From Candidatus Hydrogenedentota bacterium (GTDB taxonomy: Bacteria; Hydrogenedentota; Hydrogenedentia; Hydrogenedentales; CAITNO01), in the NCBI GenBank assembly GCA_023145975.1, contig JAGLCZ010000797.1, positions 1 to 11,214 of the forward strand: DNA of 11,214 nt, in the 5' to 3' direction. The position numbers and the translations under genes are program-made. This document shows, one piece after another, positions 5,743 to 11,214 of this stretch (position 1 is the first letter of the stretch; every line of letters starts with the position of its first letter). Under the pieces are notes generated by a model. The model ran no database searches, was not told the origin of the DNA, and saw only the letters and a list, made by a program, of their open reading frames with translations.

Positions 5743-6693
5743 ATGATGCGTTTTTACTGGATTATAGGCGTTGCGTTAGCAACGGTCATGGCATTGCTTT
5801 TGGTAGTAGGTTTAGACCTATTTGCCATGATGCTCTTTCAAGTGCCTGTTGCATACTACTGGCTCTCCCGCAAAAACGGGCTGGCTGTCGGCATGTTATG
5901 TTTTGCGACAGTTGTTCCAATTCTGATTACGGGATCGTTGGCGTATGCCTTGTTTTTCGGGATTATGGCTTCGTACGGATTGCTACTGGGTATATTGGCA
6001 CGGCGTCAAGTTGCGCTTGGCATGACCATCACCTTGCTTACGGTCACTATGTTTGTTCTTCTGGCCGCCTTATCCATTGCGGATTGGGGTATATTGAATG
6101 CGGACTTGCAAACAGCGTTTCATGAGTATGTCGTAAAACTTGAATCAACTAATACGAAGGAGGCCATTGCACAGGCTGAGATGATTGCTGAAGGATTCGA
6201 GTGGATCGAAGAGAATTTCGTCTTCTTGTACTTTGGCGGATTGTTGGGCTTGGTGATGTTTATGGCAACGGCCGCATCTGTTCCGCTATACTGGCGGTTT
6301 CGATCGGAAGTATCCTTTTCTGTGACAAACTATCAGTTTCGTTTGCTGCGTGCGCCGGAACATTTGGTATGGCTTGCTATACTCCTTGTTGGACTGTGGT
6401 TTTGGGATAGTCGTTCGCCTAATGAAGTGCTACGCTTTTTATCCTGGAACGGTGCGTTGGCATTGATAGCAATATACTGGTTAAATGGTCTTTCCATTGT
6501 ATTTTATATAAGTTATGTTTGGAAATGGCGACCCGTTGTTATCTATTTATTGTTGTTGTTCATGATTGTGTTGAATATTATTTTTGCGTTGAGTATTGTT
6601 GGTTTTTTTGATACTTGGCTTGATTTTCGGCGTAAGGCTTCTTATATTGTGCAATTGCGCAAATCGAGCAACGAGAGCGATTCAGATAAATAG
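5722..6693 (+). CDS. DUF2232 family multi-pass membrane protein
   Basis: The protein has up to 323 residues, with about eight hydrophobic segments (near 12-30, 32-48, 55-75, 77-93, 99-119, 166-187, 213-228, 241-262 and 271-296). The C-terminal part has the signature of DUF2232 (YybS-type) membrane proteins: RLLRAPEHLVWLAILLVGLW around 207-226 and GFFDTWLDFRR at 294-304. Its place before rplI and dnaB matches that of yybS in Bacillus subtilis, which lies upstream of gdpP, rplI and dnaC. The molecular function of the family is unknown to me; no catalytic motif is visible. The first in-frame ATG, 5722, is inside the terminator-like hairpin, and ATG 5743 or 5746 begins directly after its T-run. 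None has a convincing SD, so the start is unsure by eight residues. The charged soluble stretch at 120-165 would face one side of the membrane. Confidence 0.85.
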   Translation: MSSRPFFMMRFYWIIGVALATVMALLLVVGLDLFAMMLFQVPVAYYWLSRKNGLAVGMLCFATVVPILITGSLAYALFFGIMASYGLLLGILARRQVALGMTITLLTVTMFVLLAALSIADWGILNADLQTAFHEYVVKLESTNTKEAIAQAEMIAEGFEWIEENFVFLYFGGLLGLVMFMATAASVPLYWRFRSEVSFSVTNYQFRLLRAPEHLVWLAILLVGLWFWDSRSPNEVLRFLSWNGALALIAIYWLNGLSIVFYISYVWKWRPVVIYLLLLFMIVLNIIFALSIVGFFDTWLDFRRKASYIVQLRKSSNESDSDK

Positions 6694-6712
6694 TGGGAAG
6701 TTTTGAAAGAAA

Positions 6713-6737
6713 CCGTAGTATTCCATGGAGTACACGG
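6713..6737 (+). promoter_or_regulatory. Imperfect hairpin just upstream of rplI
   Basis: CCG (6713-6715) and CGG (6735-6737) enclose a six-pair stem, GTATTC against GAGTAC (6718-6733, one G-U pair) with loop CATG. A small internal loop separates the two stem parts. It lies directly before the ribosome site GGAG (6745-6748) of rplI. It could modulate translation or be an mRNA processing site. No known leader family fits, so this is only a structure seen. Confidence 0.3.
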
Positions 6738-6759
6738 AAGTAATGGAGTGTATTAAAAG

Positions 6760-7275
6760 ATGAATGTAATTCTTTGTGAAAATGTAGAAAATTTGGGAGA
6801 AATGGGGAATCAGGTACAGGTGGCTGACGGGTATGCCCGAAACTATCTTATTCCCAGGAAACTGGCTGTGCTGGCTGATTCTGCAAGCGCAAAACAGATC
6901 GAGCATGAACTTCGAATCATCAAGCGCAAGGAAGTAAAACGGCGTGGTGAGTTGACGTTGGTTGCAGATAAAATGAGTGATCTAACACTTGAATTTCAGA
7001 TGCGTGCCGGTGGAGACGACAAGATTTTCGGGAGTGTTACTACTGCAATGATTGCTGCCCGCTTGGTCGAAGAAGGCTTTACGATAACACGTAGGCAGGT
7101 GATCCTTGAAGAACCTATTAAATCGCTCGGTATTTTTACTGTGCGTGTGCGCCTTCTTTCCGGTATTGAAGCAACGGTTAAAGCATGGGTTACTGGGTTG
7201 GAAGAAGAAGTGACCACTGTTGTGGATGAGGAAATGGAAGCAGCTGAAGCGTCGGACGCGGCGTTTAAGGACTGA
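6760..7275 (+). CDS. rplI: Large-subunit ribosomal protein bL9
   Basis: L9 binds 23S rRNA near the L1 stalk and helps keep the reading frame. The product has 171 residues. The N-terminal RNA-binding domain (1-50) contains the signature GNQVQVADGYARNYLIP (16-32). A long charged connecting helix follows (about 43-75), then the C-terminal domain with GGDDKIFGSVTTAMIAARL (84-102) and an ending at about residue 148 in most homologues. About 20 extra residues at the end are acidic (EEEV, DEEMEAAEASD). GGAG at 6745-6748 is 11 bases before ATG, slightly far. The stop is separated from the dnaB start by one base, so the two genes are probably translated in sequence. Confidence 0.96.
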   Translation: MNVILCENVENLGEMGNQVQVADGYARNYLIPRKLAVLADSASAKQIEHELRIIKRKEVKRRGELTLVADKMSDLTLEFQMRAGGDDKIFGSVTTAMIAARLVEEGFTITRRQVILEEPIKSLGIFTVRVRLLSGIEATVKAWVTGLEEEVTTVVDEEMEAAEASDAAFKD

Positions 7276-7276
7276 T

Positions 7277-8761
7277 ATGGAAACGCGGCAGGAACCCCAG
7301 ACCGGGGGCGCTGCCCCCGCAAATCTTTACGACCGCATGCCGCCTCAGGATACTGATGCAGAGCGTGCGGTTCTTGGTGCCATGTTGATGCGCACAGAAG
7401 CCATTGGCACGGCGGTAGAAATATTACATCATGACGAACAGGATGTATTTTTCATTCCGGCGCATCAAATTATCTATGATGTCATTATCAGTCTTTTCAA
7501 CGAGAATAAGCCCTTGGATCGTGTGGTGCTTATCGATGAAATTACTCGGCGTGACGCACTGGAAAAGATCGGGGGCGAATCTTATTTAGCAGAGCTTGTT
7601 AATGTGGTACCCACATCCGCAAATGTGGAGTATTATGCAAAAATAGTCCTGGAAAAATCATTACGTCGTCGTCTGATAGATTCGTGTGCACGAATTACTG
7701 TTGATGCTTATCAGGGAAAAGATGTGGTGGAAGAGTTGTTAGATGGTGCAGAGAAACAAATATTTGCACTTAATGAACAGCGTCAAACAAATCGTATTTA
7801 TGCAGTATCTGAATTGTTGGAAGAGGGCGTAGACCGTATTGAGAAGCAAATAAAATCGGGGGATAGTATTACCGGTTTACGGACGAGTTTCAAGGAGATG
7901 GATCTTAAACTTTCCGGTTTGCAGCCTGCCGATATGATTGTATTGGCAGCGCGTCCATCGGTTGGCAAGACTGCTTTTGCGTTGAATATTGCTGCGAATG
8001 CAGCTACCCGTGATGGGAAATGTGTATTGCTGTTCAGTCTCGAAATGGCAAAAGAACAGTTGGTGCAGCGTTTGTTATGCCTTGTGGGGGGAGTGGATTC
8101 AGATCGATTGCGCAATGGATTTTTGGCGGATGCAGAATTTGTCAAAGTACAAGAAGCGGCAGGAAAACTCAACAATGCAAAAATATATATTGATGAATCT
8201 GCTGGATTGACGCCGTTGGAGTTGCGGTCAAAAGCACGACGTCAGTCATCGTTGGATAAGATAGATTTGGTTATTATTGACTATATGCAATTGATGCATA
8301 CCTCCGGTAGAAATGAGAATAGGCAGACTGAAATGTCAGAAATATCCCGTGCTATAAAAGGGCTTGCCCGTGAATTGCATGTGCCGGTAATGACATTGTC
8401 GCAACTAAGTCGTGAAGCAGAAAAGGATGACAAAGGTACGCCTAAGTTGTCACACTTACGCGAATCGGGAGCTATCGAACAGGATGCTGATGTAGTTATT
8501 ATTTTGTCGCGCCCGCCTGCAGCAGATCGGGAAAACAGGGATAACGTTATCATTGCGAATATTGCCAAACAACGCAATGGTCCTACTGGACGGTTTGAAA
8601 TGCTTTTTCAGGCTAATAAGCAGCGTTTTAGAGATTTTGATTCCAGCAGTGTAGATGAATGTGTACCTGAATCACCGAAAAATGTTGTACCTATAAATAA
8701 TTTTGACCCGATATATGATGAACCCTATGAAGAGGATGATGAGGATATTCCCTTTGATTAG
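7277..8761 (+). CDS. dnaB: Replicative DNA helicase
   Basis: DnaB is the hexameric 5'-3' helicase that opens DNA at the replication fork. The product has 494 residues. The N-terminal domain begins with PPQDTDAERAVLGAML (22-37). The RecA-like motor domain carries Walker A ARPSVGKT at 225-232 (K231), Walker B LVIIDYMQLM at 331-340 (D335), the TLSQLSRE segment at 373-380, and AKQRNGPTG at 430-438 with the arginine expected to act as finger. All key residues are present and no intein is inserted. I chose ATG 7277, with AAGGA five bases upstream, over an in-frame ATG at 7220 that adds 19 unrelated residues and overlaps rplI. After the motor domain (about 455) comes a 40-residue loose tail that ends EEDDEDIPFD, closely resembling the SSB tip encoded in the same cluster. 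Confidence 0.97.
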   Translation: METRQEPQTGGAAPANLYDRMPPQDTDAERAVLGAMLMRTEAIGTAVEILHHDEQDVFFIPAHQIIYDVIISLFNENKPLDRVVLIDEITRRDALEKIGGESYLAELVNVVPTSANVEYYAKIVLEKSLRRRLIDSCARITVDAYQGKDVVEELLDGAEKQIFALNEQRQTNRIYAVSELLEEGVDRIEKQIKSGDSITGLRTSFKEMDLKLSGLQPADMIVLAARPSVGKTAFALNIAANAATRDGKCVLLFSLEMAKEQLVQRLLCLVGGVDSDRLRNGFLADAEFVKVQEAAGKLNNAKIYIDESAGLTPLELRSKARRQSSLDKIDLVIIDYMQLMHTSGRNENRQTEMSEISRAIKGLARELHVPVMTLSQLSREAEKDDKGTPKLSHLRESGAIEQDADVVIILSRPPAADRENRDNVIIANIAKQRNGPTGRFEMLFQANKQRFRDFDSSSVDECVPESPKNVVPINNFDPIYDEPYEEDDEDIPFD

Positions 8762-8805
8762 CAGTTGCTGGCATTTTTCCTCATAATAATTTACTGGAGA
8801 CTCTC

Positions 8806-9678
8806 ATGTTATTTCAAGGATCTTATGTGGCACTTGTAACCCCCTTTACTGACCAATTAGAAGTGGATTATGATGCTTATGCACGGTTGATAGATTTTCA
8901 ACTGGAAAATGGAACGAGTGGTTTGGTACCGTGCGGTTGTACGGGTGAGGCTGCTACGTTGTCGCATGTGGAGCAAAAAGAAACCATTCGTTTTGTTGTG
9001 GAGCATGTAGCGGGGCGTGTTCCGGTGGTGGCAGGGACAGGGTCCAATAATACAGCGGAAGCGCTTACTTTAACACAATATGCCTGCGAAGTCGGATGTG
9101 ATGCTGTTTTGCTGATCACCCCTTATTATAACAAACCCACATCTGCAGGACAGATTGCTCATTATACGACTATTGCCAAAGGGGTAGATATTCCTATTAT
9201 GCTGTATAACGTACCCGGGCGGACTGGTACCAAGATGACAGCAGCGACTATTGCTGCATTGTTTGAAACGCCAAATATTGTTGCAGTAAAAGAAGCCTGT
9301 GGAAGTATTGACCAGGTAACGGAGATACTGGAACGTTGTGATATCACAGTTCTTTCCGGTGATGATGGTTTGACGTTACCTATGATAGCGGTGGGAGCGA
9401 CAGGAGTGGTATCTGTGGCTGCCAATGTGATGCCTGCTGATGTAGCTGCACTATGTAAGCTTGCTTTGGAAAATAATTACGATCAGGCACGTAAGATACA
9501 TTATAAATTGTCTCGCCTTTTCAGTACACTCTTTATTGAAACTAATCCCATGCCTGTGAAAGCAGCATTGTCCAGAATGGGAATTATAAAAAATAATCTT
9601 CGGTTACCCCTTGTTCCTCTTGCCGGAAAGAGTCTAGATGCTCTTGATATTATATTGCATGAAATGAATTTGATGTAG
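8806..9678 (+). CDS. dapA: 4-Hydroxy-tetrahydrodipicolinate synthase
   Basis: The enzyme condenses pyruvate with aspartate semialdehyde, the first committed step to diaminopimelate and lysine, in the cytoplasm. The 290 residues match the family length and the E. coli enzyme along the whole chain. Seen: the Schiff-base lysine K162 in AVKEACG, Y134 in LYNVPGR, Y108 in TPYYNKP, and R139. In the GTTGE motif the first Thr is Cys here (GCTGEAATL, C45), at the place of T44 of the E. coli catalytic triad. Otherwise the active site is intact. GGAG at 8796-8799 is six bases before ATG. The gene lies 44 bases after dnaB in the same direction and may be the last gene of the same transcript. Related aldolase-type lyases of the superfamily are possible, but the close match favours DapA. 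Confidence 0.93.
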   Translation: MLFQGSYVALVTPFTDQLEVDYDAYARLIDFQLENGTSGLVPCGCTGEAATLSHVEQKETIRFVVEHVAGRVPVVAGTGSNNTAEALTLTQYACEVGCDAVLLITPYYNKPTSAGQIAHYTTIAKGVDIPIMLYNVPGRTGTKMTAATIAALFETPNIVAVKEACGSIDQVTEILERCDITVLSGDDGLTLPMIAVGATGVVSVAANVMPADVAALCKLALENNYDQARKIHYKLSRLFSTLFIETNPMPVKAALSRMGIIKNNLRLPLVPLAGKSLDALDIILHEMNLM

Positions 9679-9740
9679 GAGAAAATAATTTTATACCCTA
9701 TTCTCTATTCATCTGTAATTCATAGACGATGTTGTTAATA

Positions 9741-9749
9741 TGTTATGCT
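9741..9749 (+). promoter_or_regulatory. Weak candidate extended -10 element before the E1 gene
   Basis: TGTTATGCT has the same extended -10 layout as the element before rpsF. No good -35 box is found at the right distance. The 160-base gap after dapA and the AT-rich DNA make a separate promoter likely, but this exact site is uncertain. I see no strong terminator after dapA. Confidence 0.25.
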
Positions 9750-9838
9750 TATTTTGCTGACGTCCTGTTGATGTATCTGTTTTTCATAGAAAAAACTGTG
9801 GTTTCAAATTGGATTTATTTCTATAAAGGCTGTTTATC

Positions 9839-11214
9839 ATGACTAAAAAGTTGCTTGTTGTTCCCAAAGAAGTTCGTAAAAGTGGTTTTATAACACCAGG
9901 AAAAATTCCTGTCAACAGATACAAAAGATCTGTGAAAGAGGAATTGGCAGCAAAGGGTGGAGTGTCCATTGAACGGTGTTTTCGTATTTACCGTGATATG
10001 GCGCTTATTCGAGAATTCGAAACCATGCTTGATAATATAAAGAAGCTGGGCGCTTATCAGGGTATTGAGTACAATCATGCAGGACCCGCGCATTTATCCA
10101 TTGGGCAGGAAGGCGCTGCTGTTGGTGAATGCGTTTACCTAAGTGCTAATGATCATCTTTTTGGCAGTCACCGTAGTCATGGAGAAATTATTGCAAAGGG
10201 GTTGCGTGCTGTTGAGGATCTTACTGGAGATTCTCTGAATGGTGTTATGGAAGGGTATTTTGATGGTCTTCTCCTTAATATTGTTCAAAAGAATAATCCT
10301 GACTGGAGCGGTCTTTCCTTGACACCCAAAGGAAAAAGAAAGCCGGTTTTGAATACTGTAGAAGAGGAAGAATTGGGTATAGATTTCCTTCTTTATGGTT
10401 TATTAGCAGAAATTTTCGGACGTGAGACTGGATTTAGTCGTGGTATGGGTGGTTCTATGCACGCATTTTGTCTTCCGTTTGGAGTATATCCGGCTAATGC
10501 TATCGTGGGTGGTAGTGCGGCTGTTACGACAGGTGCGGCACTTTACAAGAAAATCGGAGAACTTGGCGGCATCTGTATTGCCAATATTGGTGATGCTTCT
10601 ATAGGTTGCGGTCCAGTATGGGAAGCTTTGGGTTTTTCATCAATGGCGCAGTTTAAGACGCTTTGGCCGAAATTTATGCAAGGCGGGTTGCCCCTGATTT
10701 TTAATTTTATGGATAATTTCTATGGTATGGGTGGTCAGCCTGTGGGTGAAACCATGGGTTTTGATCGTATGGCACGAATTGGTGTTGGTGTGAACCCGGA
10801 TAATATGCATGCTGAAGTTGTGGATGGTAATAATCCGCTTGCTCTGGCTGAAGCATACAAACGCAAGCTTGCTATCATTAAAAAGGGCGATGGTCCTGTG
10901 TTGCTCGATGTATTGTGTTATCGTCAGGCAGGTCACTCTCCGAGCGATCAATCGGCCTATCGTGAACGTGAAGAGATTGATATGTGGCGTGCCGTAGATC
11001 CGTTGGTTGAATTCTCCGGAAAATTAATTGCTGCGGGTCTGGTAACACAAACACAGATAGATGAAGTCCATGCATATGCACAACGTAAAGTAACGAAGGC
11101 ATGTCGTCTTGCTGTGAGTGAAGCGATTTCACCTCGTATGGTGCTGACACCTCACCAGGGCGTTTCGCAACTCATGTACAATAATGAAGTATTGGAAACC
11201 TTGCCGGGACTCCG
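9839..11214 (+). CDS. Thiamine-diphosphate-dependent 2-oxoacid dehydrogenase E1 component (alpha region), 3' end beyond window
   Basis: The reading frame is open from ATG 9839 to the window edge, 458 residues. AAAGG lies nine bases before the start. E1 alpha hallmarks are seen in order: SHRSHGEIIAKG (110-121), AEIFGRETGF followed by SRGMGGSMH (190-208), the diphosphate site GDASIGCGPVWEALGF (251-266, GDA rather than GDG), FNFMDNFYGMGGQ (288-300), and YRQAGHSPSD (361-370) with YREREEIDMW (374-383). The reaction would be oxidative decarboxylation of pyruvate or a branched-chain 2-oxoacid in a multi-enzyme complex; the substrate cannot be told. Two things are odd. About 60 residues (roughly 123-185) are inserted before AEIFGRETG, and about 10 within the diphosphate motif. 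The chain already exceeds normal E1 alpha size and continues, so an alpha-beta fusion with the E1 beta domain downstream is plausible but not seen. Confidence 0.88.
   Translation, partial: MTKKLLVVPKEVRKSGFITPGKIPVNRYKRSVKEELAAKGGVSIERCFRIYRDMALIREFETMLDNIKKLGAYQGIEYNHAGPAHLSIGQEGAAVGECVYLSANDHLFGSHRSHGEIIAKGLRAVEDLTGDSLNGVMEGYFDGLLLNIVQKNNPDWSGLSLTPKGKRKPVLNTVEEEELGIDFLLYGLLAEIFGRETGFSRGMGGSMHAFCLPFGVYPANAIVGGSAAVTTGAALYKKIGELGGICIANIGDASIGCGPVWEALGFSSMAQFKTLWPKFMQGGLPLIFNFMDNFYGMGGQPVGETMGFDRMARIGVGVNPDNMHAEVVDGNNPLALAEAYKRKLAIIKKGDGPVLLDVLCYRQAGHSPSDQSAYREREEIDMWRAVDPLVEFSGKLIAAGLVTQTQIDEVHAYAQRKVTKACRLAVSEAISPRMVLTPHQGVSQLMYNNEVLETLPGL

Noticed and set aside
5700..6125. Open frame of 141 codons overlapping the DUF2232 gene
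   Set aside because: It is a shifted-frame shadow of a well-supported membrane protein gene and begins within the terminator stem region.
7220..7276. In-frame ATG at 7220 for dnaB
   Set aside because: It adds 19 basic residues read from another frame of rplI; ATG 7277 has a good SD and normal family start.
8756..8778. Terminator between dnaB and dapA (small stem then ATTTTT)
   Set aside because: The AGCA/TGCT stem has only four pairs and a two-base loop, so it cannot be a stable hairpin.
9679..9720. Terminator after dapA
   Set aside because: Only a weak GAGAA/TTCTC pairing with a long loop and no T-run is visible.
10640..10951. Minus-strand frame of 103 codons within the E1 gene
   Set aside because: It is antisense to conserved E1 alpha sequence with all hallmarks in the plus frame.
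1..11214. CRISPR array, tRNA, rRNA, insertion sequence, toxin-antitoxin or defence genes
   Set aside because: No regularly spaced repeats, cloverleaf, transposase motif, terminal inverted repeats or matching small gene pairs were seen.

Overview
This window reads as a stretch of ordinary bacterial chromosome. It holds twelve protein genes that I can support, with no RNA gene, CRISPR array, insertion sequence or phage gene. Base composition looks moderate, with AT-rich intergenic DNA, SD-led starts and one TTG start. The set points to a free-living bacterium outside the well-studied groups: a lipoprotein-type sugar-binding protein, DUF2232 between the genes for S18 and L9, ssb between rpsF and rpsR, and a large divergent E1 dehydrogenase with a big insertion. 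I cannot name the phylum from sequence alone.

Left part (1-797). The 5' part of cysC (APS kinase, sulfate activation) is on the minus strand and runs off the left edge. It is divergent from a small arginine-rich orphan protein gene (567-797, plus strand).

Importer operon (808-3959, minus strand). A MalF/UgpA-type permease, a MalG/UgpE-type permease that overlaps it by 4 bp (ATGA), and a UgpB-like lipoprotein substrate-binding protein make up a carbohydrate or glycerol-phosphate ABC importer. No ATPase gene is present, so the operon must borrow one. Its last gene ends 10 bp from the end of the convergent orphan gene.

Divergent AT-rich region (3960-4290). It carries candidate promoters for both directions and, just before rpsF, a small hairpin and a full-length Shine-Dalgarno sequence.

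Information-processing cluster (4291-8761, plus strand). The order is rpsF, ssb, rpsR, a strong terminator-like hairpin, a DUF2232 membrane protein, rplI, dnaB. It couples small-subunit proteins S6 and S18 and large-subunit protein L9 to two replication proteins, SSB and the DnaB helicase. The start of the DUF2232 gene lies inside or directly behind the hairpin, so expression of the distal genes probably depends on read-through. Four products of the cluster have acidic C-terminal ends. SSB ends in the usual EDDIPF, and DnaB ends in a look-alike DEDIPFD.

Right part (8806-11214, plus strand). dapA (lysine/diaminopimelate synthesis) has Cys in place of the usual first Thr of the GTTGE motif. After a 160-bp gap comes the 5' part of a thiamine-diphosphate E1 dehydrogenase gene that is open at the right edge.

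I found no clear undescribed system. The most useful leads are the hairpin over the DUF2232 start, the SSB-like tail of DnaB, the acidic tail of S6 with an internal duplication, the DapA substitution, and the roughly 60-residue insertion in the E1 protein.
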